Assembly (NCBI GenBank): GCA_021201335.1
Contig: JAJQFD010000060.1
Location: forward strand, 46,717 to 110,716
DNA: 64,000 bases
DNA from: Bacteroides sp.
GTDB taxonomy: Bacteria; Bacteroidota; Bacteroidia; Bacteroidales; Bacteroidaceae
Direction of reading: 5' to 3'
Under the pieces are notes generated by a model. It saw only the letters and a program-made list of their open reading frames with translations, was not told the origin of the DNA and made no database searches. Positions within the stretch are counted from its first letter, which is position 1. Every line of letters starts with the position of its first letter. Below, in pieces: positions 1-9,382 of the stretch. Both the position numbers and the translations under genes were made by a program.

Positions 1-607
1 CCACCGGATACTTACCCTTTTCTTTGGGTTTGGTCAGGTAACCGTAAACAGAATGCCCGGGGCGGTAACAGGGTAGTTTTACCAGATAACAATCTACCTT
101 CTCCGAAGAATATTCCGGTGCAAAAGTGACTTCGGGTTTCAGGGGAAGTTTCGCCTGCTCTTCAAGAGCTTCTTTCCAGAATGCCTTAAAGTCAACAGGC
201 ATCTGTGTGTAAGGCACAATTTTTTCGGGGGAAAATCCAACTTTGATATGGTGAGTATGTGTTTTTCCACTTATATTCACGCTCATCTGGCAATCCCTAA
301 AACCCGGTTTTTTCATGGTACCAATCACTATTTCGGCTTTGCCGTCTTTTAGTCGAACAGTTCCTTCGTCGTCAGGATCAAGACAGTCTTGTCCTATCTT
401 ATAGGCGATTTCCAGATTGTCCTGCAAAATGCCAAATTCATACACCGAAACGGTAACTTTCGCTTTTTCTCCGGTTTTATACAACCAGTCGGTATGGTCG
501 GGTGTAGTTACCCAAAGCAAATCGCTCCGATAAGGATAATTCTCAGCGTTCACTCCGAAGCTAAACAAAGAAAAAAGCACGAGGAAGTAAATTGATAATC
601 TTTTCAT
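1..607 (-). CDS. acetylxylan esterase / cephalosporin-C deacetylase-like (CE7, AXE1), 3' part beyond window
   Basis: Reading leftwards from ATG at 607 the frame stays open for 202 codons to the window edge, so the C-terminal catalytic part is missing. The product starts with a signal peptide (MKRLSIYFLVLFSLFSFGVNA), then an Ig-like segment of about 110 residues, then PVDFKAFWKEAL and a stretch ending PGHSVYGYLTKP, which resemble the start of the AXE1 alpha/beta hydrolase domain of CE7 acetyl esterases. These remove acetyl groups from xylo-oligosaccharides in the periplasm. The catalytic Ser, Asp and His lie outside the window. It is divergent from the GH97 gene, which suits a glycan-use region. 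The family call is good; the substrate is inferred. Confidence 0.72.
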   Translation of the reverse strand, partial: MKRLSIYFLVLFSLFSFGVNAENYPYRSDLLWVTTPDHTDWLYKTGEKAKVTVSVYEFGILQDNLEIAYKIGQDCLDPDDEGTVRLKDGKAEIVIGTMKKPGFRDCQMSVNISGKTHTHHIKVGFSPEKIVPYTQMPVDFKAFWKEALEEQAKLPLKPEVTFAPEYSSEKVDCYLVKLPCYRPGHSVYGYLTKPKEKGKYPV

Positions 608-747
608 AGTTCTTATTAATCTGGGTTATTTTAAATATGGTATATTTACGCCTTTTAGCGATTACCCTGCAAAGAAATACTATTTTATTCTTTTTTCGGG
701 GTATTTTTTGATCTGTATTAGGGTGAAAAATGATATTCTTCTCCTTT

Positions 748-785
748 GGCCACCCACAAGGGATGTCCCTATTCCTGCGGATATA
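748..785. repeat. degenerate copy of a REP-like hairpin repeat
   Basis: Positions 761-784 match 3031-3054 at 18 of 24 bases, including a shared TGCGGATA. One copy lies on each side of the GH97 gene. This copy has lost most of its symmetry. It reads as a decayed short interspersed repeat and not as a terminator. Confidence 0.4.
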
Positions 786-885
786 GACTAAAGTGCGAAT
801 TAAAAAATCTCTGGAAAATTCGTTGAATTTTCTAAGTAAAATCCCCATTCTACTTGTTTATGTTATAAAACAAAGATTATATATC

Positions 886-2997
886 ATGAAAAAACTTATT
901 CTATACCTTATTGCACTCCTGTTTTCTTACTCCGGCTATTGTCAGAAGTTAACTTCGCCGGACAACCAACTTGTTTTAACCTTCTCTTTACTTCCTAACG
1001 GAACGCCGACTTACCAACTCGATTATAAAGGCCAACCCATTATCCGTAACAGTAAAATGGGTTTTGCCCTGTTGCATGTTGATCGTCCGTTGGCAGAAGG
1101 TTTTCGTATAACCGATACACAATTTACTTCTTCGGATACCACTTGGGAACCTGTTTGGGGAGAAGAAAAAGAAATTCGTGATAACCACCGCGAAATGCTG
1201 GTTTGCCTGCAACAGGAAAAAACTGACTGGCAGGTTAATATCCGCTTTCGCTTGTTTAACGACGGACTCGGATTTCGGTACGAATTTCCTGTGCAACCTA
1301 ACCTACGACACTTCCGGATTCAGAATGAACTAACTGAATTTAGCCTGACAGGCGATCATAAAACTTTTTGGATTCCGGCTGATTATGATACGAACGAATT
1401 TCCCATTACTACTTCTTCCCTGTCAGGCATCGCTGCCTTGATAGATGAAGTGCGCAAAGAGCCTTTGGCTGCCAAATCACCTGCCCCCAACCTGGCCGTA
1501 CAAACCCCCTTAATGATGAAATCAGCCAATGGAATTTATGTGAATATTCACGAAGCCGCCCTTATTAACTATCCGGCTATGCACCTGAATGTGAATGATC
1601 AAACCTTTCAGCTCAGTGCTCACCTTACTCCCGATAAAACCGGAAACGGAGCTTTTATGCAAACCGGTTCAGCTACTCCGTGGCGCACCATCATGGTTAG
1701 TGATGATGCACGCGACATCCTGGCTTCCAACTTGATTGTCAACCTCAACGAGCCTTGCAAAATAAAAGATACCTCGTGGATTAAACCGACCAAATACATG
1801 GGTGTATGGTGGGAATACTTCACCGGAGGAGGCTCTACCTGGTCATACACCGATTATTCTGACATTATTATCGGACAGACCGATTATACAAAACTCAAGC
1901 CACACGGTCGGCACGGTGCCAACACGCAGCATGTAAAAGAATACATTGATTTCGCTGCCAAGCATGGTTTCGATGCAGTATTAGTAGAAGGTTGGAATGA
2001 AGGTTGGGAAGATAATCATGCGTATATTAAAGAACGTATCTATAGCTTTACCAAACCTTACCCCGATTTCGATGCCAAAGAATTGCAGCAATATGCAGCC
2101 GCAAAAGGAGTGAAAATTATTATGCATCATGAAACGACCTCTTCTGTTGTCAACTACGAACATCAGATGCACGATGCTTTCCGCTTTATGGTTGATCACG
2201 GCTACGATGCGGTTAAAACCGGATATGTAGGGGGCATTATTCCCCGGAGTGAACACCACGACAGTCAGTGGATGGTAAACCACTACAACTATGTGACAGA
2301 AACAGCCGCAGACTATAAGATAATGGTCAATTCGCACGAAGCGGTTCGGCCTACCGGCATTCACCGCACCTGGCCCAACTGGATAGCACAGGAATCTGCC
2401 CGGGGTACTGAGTTTGAATCATTTAAAGGAATTGCACCGGATCATACCACTATCTTACCTTTTACCCGCCTCGTAGGAGGTCCTATGGACTATACACCGG
2501 GAATATTCCAGGGCGATTTGTCTGTTTACGGATCAAATCCGGCAAAAGGAAGTTCTACATTAGTTAAGCAACTAGCCCTCTATGTTACTATGTATAGCCC
2601 GTTGCAAATGGCTGCCGACCTGATTGAAAACTACGACCGCTTTCCGGACGCTTTTCAATTTATCAAAGATGTAGCTGTTGACTGGGATAATACCTGGATA
2701 TTGGAAGCGGAGCCGGGCGATTATATTACGATTGCCCGCAAATCCAAAGGCAAAAACGAATGGTTTGTAGGCGGTATCACCGACGAAAATCCGCGGGAAT
2801 CAATTATTGATTTCAGTTTTCTTCCTAAAGGGAAAAAATATATCGCCACAATTTATGCGGATGGTAAAGATGCAGATTGGAGAACCAATCCGCAAAGTTA
2901 TCTTATTTCGTCTAAAACGATTAGTCAGAAAACGAAATTAAAACAACGGCTAGCTCCCAGTGGAGGGGTAGCAATTCGTATCCGCGAGATAGAGTAA
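886..2997 (+). CDS. GH97 alpha-glucosidase, SusB type
   Basis: The 703-aa product hydrolyses alpha-glucosides in the periplasm, releasing glucose from starch oligosaccharides if it behaves like SusB. The ATG at 886 is chosen because it begins a signal peptide (MKKLILYLIALLFSYSGYCQ); an upstream in-frame GTG at 793 would hide it. The N-terminal beta-sandwich is followed by a TIM barrel (MGVWWEYFTGG, LVEGWNEGW) and a C-terminal beta domain. KTGYVGGIIPR, NSHEAVRPTG and ESARGTEFE follow the inverting SusB branch, where Glu residues serve as base and acid; the retaining branch would show an Asp nucleophile. Length is typical. No susCD pair is visible, so this is an isolated enzyme near a hexokinase gene. 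Confidence 0.92.
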   Translation: MKKLILYLIALLFSYSGYCQKLTSPDNQLVLTFSLLPNGTPTYQLDYKGQPIIRNSKMGFALLHVDRPLAEGFRITDTQFTSSDTTWEPVWGEEKEIRDNHREMLVCLQQEKTDWQVNIRFRLFNDGLGFRYEFPVQPNLRHFRIQNELTEFSLTGDHKTFWIPADYDTNEFPITTSSLSGIAALIDEVRKEPLAAKSPAPNLAVQTPLMMKSANGIYVNIHEAALINYPAMHLNVNDQTFQLSAHLTPDKTGNGAFMQTGSATPWRTIMVSDDARDILASNLIVNLNEPCKIKDTSWIKPTKYMGVWWEYFTGGGSTWSYTDYSDIIIGQTDYTKLKPHGRHGANTQHVKEYIDFAAKHGFDAVLVEGWNEGWEDNHAYIKERIYSFTKPYPDFDAKELQQYAAAKGVKIIMHHETTSSVVNYEHQMHDAFRFMVDHGYDAVKTGYVGGIIPRSEHHDSQWMVNHYNYVTETAADYKIMVNSHEAVRPTGIHRTWPNWIAQESARGTEFESFKGIAPDHTTILPFTRLVGGPMDYTPGIFQGDLSVYGSNPAKGSSTLVKQLALYVTMYSPLQMAADLIENYDRFPDAFQFIKDVAVDWDNTWILEAEPGDYITIARKSKGKNEWFVGGITDENPRESIIDFSFLPKGKKYIATIYADGKDADWRTNPQSYLISSKTISQKTKLKQRLAPSGGVAIRIREIE

Positions 2998-3000
2998 GAA

Positions 3001-3054
3001 TCTGCCCGCATGGGTAGTGGCATCCTTTATGGGTGCCCCTACCCATGCGGATAC
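3001..3054. repeat. REP-like hairpin downstream of GH97, possible terminator
   Basis: A 12-bp perfect outer stem (3006-3017 with 3039-3050) encloses a second 7-bp stem (3019-3025 with 3031-3037, one G-T pair). It sits between convergent genes and has no T tract, so a role in 3'-end protection or termination is possible. It is related to the degenerate copy at 761-784. Confidence 0.6.
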
Positions 3055-3062
3055 CAGCATTA

Positions 3063-3524
3063 TTACCATTCGATGATTCTCGTTTCAGGATTTAACCGTA
3101 TTATATCCTGAGGAGATATTTTCAAAGTATGACATATATCTCCTGTACCGCCATAAATAAAATCAAATTCCAACAATTTACGATCCAAAAGACAAGGCAA
3201 TTGATGACCGACTAAAGGAATAGCACCCACTTCATATCCGGTACGTTCCTTAATCTCATTTTTATCCGCCATTTTAAATTTCGCAAAACCCAATAACTCT
3301 TTTATCAACTTAAAATCAATTCGGCCTCTTTGGGAACTAACCATAAAAGCCATTAATCCACTTTCTGTTTTTACAACGAAAACCGGAGCTGCTTTATTCA
3401 AATCAAAAAGTCCTTCTGCATCAGCAGTAGTTACTATTGGCTTTTGATGCGGAATTATCTCAAAAGCCGCATTAGATTCTTCCAGGTATCTAACCAGATC
3501 ATTTATTGACAACATATCATTCAA
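3063..3524 (-). CDS. YbaK/EbsC-type aminoacyl-tRNA deacylase domain protein
   Basis: A 153-aa protein of the YbaK/ProX family, whose members hydrolyse mischarged aminoacyl-tRNAs in the cytoplasm. Visible features are the early IPHQKP strand, the VFVVKTESGLMAFMVSS strand pair, and GYEVGAIPLVGH, which matches the family G-x-x-P loop near the active site; GGTGD follows close to the C-terminus. Two starts are possible (ATG at 3524 or three codons later). It stands alone and convergent to GH97. Which tRNA it edits cannot be told from sequence. Confidence 0.82.
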   Translation of the reverse strand: MNDMLSINDLVRYLEESNAAFEIIPHQKPIVTTADAEGLFDLNKAAPVFVVKTESGLMAFMVSSQRGRIDFKLIKELLGFAKFKMADKNEIKERTGYEVGAIPLVGHQLPCLLDRKLLEFDFIYGGTGDICHTLKISPQDIIRLNPETRIIEW

Positions 3525-3613
3525 CTAATAAAGTGCAAAAATAAAGAAATGAAATGGACTTTGTATTGTTCGTGGTATTTTACTAAGTTTACCCTTTCTA
3601 AAAACATCTATAA

Positions 3614-4186
3614 ATGAAAAGAATCCTCATTACTTACGCAATAAAAGAAGAATTTAATCCGGTATATCCGGAAGGTTTAAACATCCGATATGTAATTACA
3701 GGAGTTGGTAAAGCAAAATCAGCCATGAAACTCACACGGGTAATTATGGAGTATCAACCAGACTTTGTAATTAATATAGGAACAGCCGGCACACTGTCAC
3801 ACCAAGTAAATGATCTTTTTCTCTGTAACCATTTTATAGACCGGGATTATCAAAGCACCAAGTTACCTGGCATTGAATATGAGATAAAAGACACGACGCA
3901 AAATAACATCTTATTGAACCATTGGCTTGCGGAAGCTGAAAAAACCGGAGTATGCAACACCGGGGATACATTCGTTACTGAAATTTCAGCTTTCCAAGGA
4001 AACGTAATTGATATGGAAGCTTATGCACAGGCACTCGTATGTAAGGAGTTTCAAACACCTTTTCTTGCTGTAAAATACGTAACGGATATTATCGGCCAGA
4101 ACTCCGTGAAACATTGGGAAGACAAATTGAAGGATGCCCGTGAGGCATTAACTCAATGGATAGAAGAGAAATTAAGAAATATCTGA
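3614..4186 (+). CDS. nucleoside phosphorylase / MTA-SAH nucleosidase family protein
   Basis: A 190-aa member of the PNP/UDP phosphorylase superfamily (PF01048), which cleaves the N-glycosidic bond of nucleosides. The glycine-rich VITGVGKAKSA, the FVINIGTAGT strand, VIDMEAYA (ribose-binding Met-Glu) and KYVTDI (catalytic Asp position) are all in the expected order. It is about 40 residues shorter than Pfs/MtnN nucleosidases, and the middle is compressed, so the exact substrate is uncertain. It is divergent from the YbaK gene and monocistronic, with 130 bases before the hexokinase gene. Confidence 0.75.
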   Translation: MKRILITYAIKEEFNPVYPEGLNIRYVITGVGKAKSAMKLTRVIMEYQPDFVINIGTAGTLSHQVNDLFLCNHFIDRDYQSTKLPGIEYEIKDTTQNNILLNHWLAEAEKTGVCNTGDTFVTEISAFQGNVIDMEAYAQALVCKEFQTPFLAVKYVTDIIGQNSVKHWEDKLKDAREALTQWIEEKLRNI

Positions 4187-4276
4187 AATATTTGGGAGCT
4201 TCCCGTACAGCAGATCAAGATAATACAATTAAACATAAAAAGATGTACGTATTTTTTCATTAGTACGAAAAAGGAA

Positions 4277-4284
4277 TATATTTG
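4277..4284 (+). promoter_or_regulatory. candidate Bacteroidetes -7 element for hexokinase
   Basis: TATATTTG matches the TAnnTTTG -7 consensus 33 bases before the hexokinase ATG. No good TTTG box lies at the usual distance upstream, so only the -7 is called. Confidence 0.45.
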
Positions 4285-4316
4285 TAACTCTACAAAACTC
4301 TAATTTTTAAATAATT

Positions 4317-5546
4317 ATGGAAAATATTTTCGAACTCACCACTGAAGAACTTAAGCAGATTGCCGATACACTGCAGGAAAGAATTGAAGAAGGCCTTAAA
4401 GAAGAAGACCGCGAAATCTTAGCTATCCCTACTTACATCTTCCCCAAAGAAGATATTAAGGATGAAAAAGTACTTGCCCTAGATTGGGGAGGAACAAATT
4501 TCAGAGCCGCTATTGTGGAGTTTAAAGAGGGGAAAGCCACTATTCTTGAAAGTGTAAAGAATAAACTTTCCTGCATTGAAACAATAGGTTTTGACCAGGA
4601 AAAGCTACACGAAAAAATGGTGGAAACTATTGCGAGCTTAAAAGAACTTGATAGCAGTGTGGCAAAAATAGGTTATTGTTTTTCTTATCCGGCTGAGAGC
4701 AGAGATAACGGTGATGCCATCCTTCTTCGCTGGACCAAAGGAATTGATATCCCCGATATGATCGGCAAACCGGTTGGAGATCCTCTTGTTAAATACCTGA
4801 ACAACCATAAAGACATACATACAAATTTTACTGAAATAAAAGTCATCAATGATACAGTAGCGTGTTTATTCGCCGGCCTTACAGAACGCATGGAAAACAA
4901 TAAATCTTTTGATTCTTACATTGGATTAATTGTGGGTACCGGAACGAATATGGCTGGACTTATCCCTCTTAATAAAATAGAGAAGCTGAACAAAAAAGCG
5001 GAAAAGGTAATACCGGTGAATATGGAGTCGGGTAACTTTAATCCCCCTTACCTCAATGTTATTGATGGAATGGTTGATGCCATGTCAAACAATAAGGGTA
5101 AACAGCGTTTCGAAAAAACAATTTCTGGAGCCTATATTGGTGAGATATTCAAAACGACATTCATGTTCGAAAAGATCAATACATATTCTAAAGAGGGAAA
5201 AATCAAACCGGATTTTGATGGAGGTGACCTGAGTCATATCATTAACAATCCGGATGATCACAAGCAAGAGCATGTGGATGTTGCCAACTGGATTTATGAT
5301 CGTTCAGCAAATATGGTAGCAGCTTCATTAACTGGAATGGCTCAGGCTTTGGTTGCACAAAACAGCAACATCAAAAACATCTACCTGGCAGCAGACGGAT
5401 CGTTATTCTGGAGCAACGATTTCGAGCAAAAAGTGAAAGCTGGATTGGAAACCCTTTTACCTCCAGGAGTAAGAATGACTATTTCTCCACGCGAAAAGAT
5501 GCAGGAACCAAACTTGATTGGTTCAGCAATTGCAGTACTTTCTTGA
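4317..5546 (+). CDS. hexokinase (eukaryote-type fold)
   Basis: A 409-aa cytoplasmic sugar kinase that phosphorylates hexoses with ATP, feeding glycolysis. LALDWGGTNFRAAIV is the phosphate-1 motif, FSYPAES the sugar-binding segment, INDTVACLFAG the catalytic-Asp/phosphate-2 region, and IGLIVGTGTNM the adenosine/phosphate loop. Length fits the one-domain hexokinase family found in Bacteroides and differs from short ROK glucokinases. It lies next to GH97 and GH3 genes that would release its substrate, but each has its own transcription unit. Confidence 0.9.
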   Translation: MENIFELTTEELKQIADTLQERIEEGLKEEDREILAIPTYIFPKEDIKDEKVLALDWGGTNFRAAIVEFKEGKATILESVKNKLSCIETIGFDQEKLHEKMVETIASLKELDSSVAKIGYCFSYPAESRDNGDAILLRWTKGIDIPDMIGKPVGDPLVKYLNNHKDIHTNFTEIKVINDTVACLFAGLTERMENNKSFDSYIGLIVGTGTNMAGLIPLNKIEKLNKKAEKVIPVNMESGNFNPPYLNVIDGMVDAMSNNKGKQRFEKTISGAYIGEIFKTTFMFEKINTYSKEGKIKPDFDGGDLSHIINNPDDHKQEHVDVANWIYDRSANMVAASLTGMAQALVAQNSNIKNIYLAADGSLFWSNDFEQKVKAGLETLLPPGVRMTISPREKMQEPNLIGSAIAVLS

Positions 5547-5602
5547 AGAAAGTTCGTTCGCAAAGAAATAACACTACAATAAAATATATCAATATTCTTA
5601 TT

Positions 5603-5636
5603 CTATTGCCGGGGTGCTCAAGTGCCCCGGCAATAG
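5603..5636. terminator. bidirectional terminator between hexokinase and GH3 genes
   Basis: A perfect 12-bp GC-rich stem (5603-5614 with 5625-5636) with a 10-base loop sits between two convergent stop codons. T-rich sequence is found on both sides at short distance. Confidence 0.75.
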
Positions 5637-5661
5637 AAACCAGAGATATAATATTATTGAA

Positions 5662-8259
5662 CTATTTCACCACTAATTGAACAGTCTGCAAGTCCTGCTC
5701 ACCGGAACTGCTACCCACCATTACATCAAAAGTTCCTTCTGAAGTTCGGATAGTATTGGAATTCTCATCCCACCATTCCATCTGTTTTCCGCTTAATTCC
5801 AACTCTACCGTTTTTGTTTCTCCGGCAGGAATAAATACGCGTTTAAAAGCACGCAAGGTTTTTACAGGTCCTTCGGTATCGTCTTTCTTTTTTAAATAAA
5901 CCTGTACAACTTCTTCTCCATCATATTTACCGGAATTTGTTACCGAAGTAACTACTTTAATAGATTCCCCCACCGGAATTTCGGCTTTGCTTAACTGTAT
6001 ATCACCGTATTTGAAAGTTGTATAACTTAAACCATGTCCGAACGCGAAGAGAGGCTCTTGTTTCAGGTAACGATAAGTTCGTCCGGCCATATTATAATCT
6101 TCGAAATCGGGAAGCTGTGACATATTGCGGTAGAATGTAACCGGTAAACGTCCAGCAGGATTATAATCACCAAATAAAACTTCGGCTACCGCTTTTCCTC
6201 CGGATTGCCCCGGATACCAGGCTTGCAAAATAGCTTCACATATTTTTGTTTCGGGTTCCAGTGCGATAGGCGAACCAGAACAGTTAACCATGATTACTTT
6301 TTTACCGGCTTTATGTAATTCGCGGATAAATTCTCTCTGAACAGCCGGCAATTCGATATCGGTGCGGTCACCTTTTTTAAATCCGGGCAAATCCACCCCC
6401 ATTTCCTCTCCTTCCAAAGAAGGAGAAATACCACCTACAAAAATCACAAGGTCAGCATCCTTCACCTTTGCTACAGATTTACGGATATCTACCTCTTCTT
6501 TGAAACCTAAATCAAAATTTAACTGTGCATCATTACGCAGAAATTCAAAGTCGATTTCAATATCATAGGATTTTCCAGCCTCTACCTTCATCATATAAGT
6601 TTGTTGCCGGCTACCGTGCCTATTTGCATATTTCTTCACTTCTTTACCATCAATAAGAAGTCGTCCTGTCCCATAACTGTAAAAGTCAAAAATAACTTCT
6701 CCGGATTGTTCAGGAGTATAAACACTGTTATAAGTAGCAGAAAAGTCTGTCAAGTTTACACCGGGAGCAAATACTGTGCTTCCGGACGTACAGAAACGGA
6801 AAGGAGTAGTAACCTGTGTAGTAGTTACAGGTTCACCTTCATGCTTCGTATTGTTCCAGTAACGGGCACTAAAACCCGGTCCGTTTTTGGAAACACACTG
6901 GTTGAATACACTCTTTATTAAAGTTCTTTCTACCCATGAACAGCCTTGTTCATAGATCAACTTATCGTCTTTTCCCAACGTGGAACGAATCCCATCCAGG
7001 ATTGTTATGGTACGTGCAGGTGTTCCGTTATAATTTCCCCATTGCATAACAGAATCATTGGCATTAGGTCCCATTACTGCAATTGTCAGTCCACCACGTT
7101 TTAAGGGTAAGAAATTATTTTTATTCGTCAGTAAAGTCATGGATTTACGGGCCATATCAAGAGAAAGTAAATCGTGAGCAGCAGAGCTAACTACAGAATA
7201 AGGAATCTTTGCCCATGATACTTTCTTAATATCATCCATTTCGCCCAGTGCAAAACGCGCTTTCAATAACCGTTTAACAGATACATCAATATCTTTTTCA
7301 GCAATCAATCCTTTCTGAACACTCTCAACCAATGCCTTATAACTGGAACCACAATCCAGGTCCGTACCATGTAACACAGCATCGGCAGAAGCTGTAGCTG
7401 CGTCCGGATGTGTACGATGAGCAGTTTCCCGGTAAAAATCGGAAATTGCCCCACAGTCGGCTACCACAATGCCTTCAAAGCCCCAGTCTTTGCGCAATAT
7501 CTGTACCAGCAATTTATTGCTTCCACAACAAGGCTCGCCTTCAAAACGATTGTAGGCACACATCACTTCTTTCACATTTCCCTCTTTCACTAATGCTTCA
7601 AACGGGGGAAGGTAAGTTTCATATAAATCGCGAGGATTAATATTCTCCGCATTGAAATAATGTCGGTTCCACTCCGGGCCGGAATGTACGGCAAAATGTT
7701 TGGCGCAGGCATGAAGTTTATCATATTTACCATCATTGGTTCCCTGTAGACCTTTTACTACTTCAACCCCCATAACGCTTGTTAGGTAAGGGTCTTCGCC
7801 ATATGTTTCAATCCCTCTACCCCAACGCGGATCACGGAAAATATTAACGGTGGGTGTCCACATCGTCAATCCCTGATAGCGCTCGTAACTTCCTTGTGAA
7901 ACAGCAAGTGCATTTTTTGCCCGGGCTTCATCCGATACTGCTGCAAATATCTTAAATACAGCATCCGTATCAAACGATGCCGCCATACCTATGGGTTGCG
8001 GAAAAACCGTAGCCAGCCCGGAACGGGCCACACCATGCAGCGCTTCATTCCACCAATTATAAGGTTTAATGTTTAACCGCTCCACTCCTTTGGAAGCGTC
8101 CATCATCATTTGTGCTTTTTCTTCTAAAGTAAGCTTACTGACCAAGTCCTCCGCGCGCTCTTCGGGCGAAAGTGAACTGTTTTTATAAGCGGGTCCATTT
8201 GCACAGCTCCCCAATAGTAACGGAAGCAACAGTAGTAAATAAAAGGCTTTTGTATTCAT
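5662..8259 (-). CDS. GH3 beta-glycosidase with PA14 insert and Fn3-like C-terminus, lipoprotein
   Basis: An 865-aa exported glycosidase. The N-terminus MNTKAFYLLLLLPLLLGSCANG is a lipoprotein signal with LGSC lipobox. The GH3 N-terminal barrel follows (TPTVNIFRDPRWGRG, KHFAVHSGPE), with GIVVADCGAI carrying the likely Asp nucleophile. A PA14 domain at about residues 450-590 is inserted in the GH3 C-terminal domain (PLKRGGLTIAVMGPNAND, then IFVGGISPSLEGEEM), and the Fn3-like domain ends the protein. The DCGAI form is common among beta-xylosidase/arabinofuranosidase members, so xylo- or arabino-oligosaccharides are a likely substrate; beta-glucosidase is the alternative. It is divergent from the hybrid regulator gene, which may control it. 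Confidence 0.88.
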   Translation of the reverse strand: MNTKAFYLLLLLPLLLGSCANGPAYKNSSLSPEERAEDLVSKLTLEEKAQMMMDASKGVERLNIKPYNWWNEALHGVARSGLATVFPQPIGMAASFDTDAVFKIFAAVSDEARAKNALAVSQGSYERYQGLTMWTPTVNIFRDPRWGRGIETYGEDPYLTSVMGVEVVKGLQGTNDGKYDKLHACAKHFAVHSGPEWNRHYFNAENINPRDLYETYLPPFEALVKEGNVKEVMCAYNRFEGEPCCGSNKLLVQILRKDWGFEGIVVADCGAISDFYRETAHRTHPDAATASADAVLHGTDLDCGSSYKALVESVQKGLIAEKDIDVSVKRLLKARFALGEMDDIKKVSWAKIPYSVVSSAAHDLLSLDMARKSMTLLTNKNNFLPLKRGGLTIAVMGPNANDSVMQWGNYNGTPARTITILDGIRSTLGKDDKLIYEQGCSWVERTLIKSVFNQCVSKNGPGFSARYWNNTKHEGEPVTTTQVTTPFRFCTSGSTVFAPGVNLTDFSATYNSVYTPEQSGEVIFDFYSYGTGRLLIDGKEVKKYANRHGSRQQTYMMKVEAGKSYDIEIDFEFLRNDAQLNFDLGFKEEVDIRKSVAKVKDADLVIFVGGISPSLEGEEMGVDLPGFKKGDRTDIELPAVQREFIRELHKAGKKVIMVNCSGSPIALEPETKICEAILQAWYPGQSGGKAVAEVLFGDYNPAGRLPVTFYRNMSQLPDFEDYNMAGRTYRYLKQEPLFAFGHGLSYTTFKYGDIQLSKAEIPVGESIKVVTSVTNSGKYDGEEVVQVYLKKKDDTEGPVKTLRAFKRVFIPAGETKTVELELSGKQMEWWDENSNTIRTSEGTFDVMVGSSSGEQDLQTVQLVVK

Positions 8260-8467
8260 GGTTTTTTATTTAAAGACAGGACAAACATACTCATTTATAT
8301 TTAAATAAATAGTGTATTATTTATTGCTATCAGAGGAATACTTGATCATACCGGAAAAATGCCAATTTCTGATTAATTTTTCCACTCTTATCGAAAAGCG
8401 ATATCTTTCAATATACCCTTGAAACCCATACAATATGACATCCATTTAGTAATATGACAGTGTTAAC

Positions 8468-8498
8468 TTTGGTTTAAGTTCTATTCTATTTATATTTG
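8468..8498 (+). promoter_or_regulatory. promoter of the hybrid two-component gene
   Basis: TTTG at 8468-8471, a 19-base spacer and TATATTTG at 8491-8498 match the Bacteroidetes sigma-ABfr consensus. The start codon follows 23 bases later. Confidence 0.75.
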
Positions 8499-8521
8499 TA
8501 GAAGAGAGCATTAAACTAATT

Positions 8522-9382
8522 ATGATAAAAAAGACATTCTTAATCCTATTTCGCCTTTTTATAGCCACTGCTATAATTGCTCAGCCTGCCTGCCATATTA
8601 CCGAGTATACCATGAATGACGGATTATCCCAAGATATTATCTCAACAATATTGCAGGATCAAAAAGGTTTTATGTGGATGGCTACCCGCAACGGGTTGAC
8701 CAGATTTGACGGATATACCTTTAAAAATTATAAATCGTCTTTACGGACAAACCATCATTTATCCAACAATCGTATTCTATCTATTGCCGAAACCAGGTAT
8801 GGAGATATCTGGTGTAAGACTTATGACTCCAAAGCTTATATTTTTGATACAAGTAATGAAGTTTTCTACCCTGTACTGGAAACTATTGAAAAAGAGAAAC
8901 GAAGAAACAGTTCGGTGAAAAACATATATCCGCTTAAAAAAGGGGTTGCATGGATTATTTGCGAGCAAGGATATTGTTACCGGGTGGATGAAAATAAATA
9001 TAAGGATAAAGATGGTATTACTTTATATGATACTTATAACGGTTTATTGAAAGGAAACAAGGTTTTCAATGTGTATCAGGATTCCGAAGAGGACGAGTGG
9101 ATACTGACCGACGAAGGAATTACCATTGTCGGCAATAAACAGATTGATAGTACCTTTCCGTTTAAATTCATGGAAGAATATAACGGGAGAATTTATTTGA
9201 TTTCCGTCTCGGAAAAACTGGCGTATTATGATTTATCTTCCGGGAAGATAGAGTTTGTCGACACTCCTTCTTCGATTAAACATATCCACTGGTTAAAACC
9301 AATTCGAAATCATATACTATCCCTGGCTACAGACAATGGAGTCGTTTTATTTGATACAGAAAAAAACTTTTCAGACTATTGA
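8522..9382 (+). CDS. hybrid two-component regulator, N-terminal fragment (frameshifted)
   Basis: The first 286 aa of a hybrid two-component system protein. The frame starts with a signal-anchor (FLILFRLFIATAIIAQP) and enters the periplasmic beta-propeller of reg_prop repeats (ISTILQDQKGFMWMATRNGLTRFDGYTF, then IWCKTYD). It stops at 9380-9382 just after an A7 run (9360-9366). Removing one A joins LFDTEK directly to TFQTIDIRS of the next frame, and the propeller continues there. So this and the 9336-12875 frame are one gene of about 1,450 codons, broken by a homopolymer change that may be real or a sequencing error. Confidence 0.85.
   Translation: MIKKTFLILFRLFIATAIIAQPACHITEYTMNDGLSQDIISTILQDQKGFMWMATRNGLTRFDGYTFKNYKSSLRTNHHLSNNRILSIAETRYGDIWCKTYDSKAYIFDTSNEVFYPVLETIEKEKRRNSSVKNIYPLKKGVAWIICEQGYCYRVDENKYKDKDGITLYDTYNGLLKGNKVFNVYQDSEEDEWILTDEGITIVGNKQIDSTFPFKFMEEYNGRIYLISVSEKLAYYDLSSGKIEFVDTPSSIKHIHWLKPIRNHILSLATDNGVVLFDTEKNFSDY

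Noticed and set aside
561..848. 95-aa leftward frame between the esterase and GH97 genes
   Set aside because: Lies across the divergent promoter region and a degenerate repeat; sequence is not protein-like.
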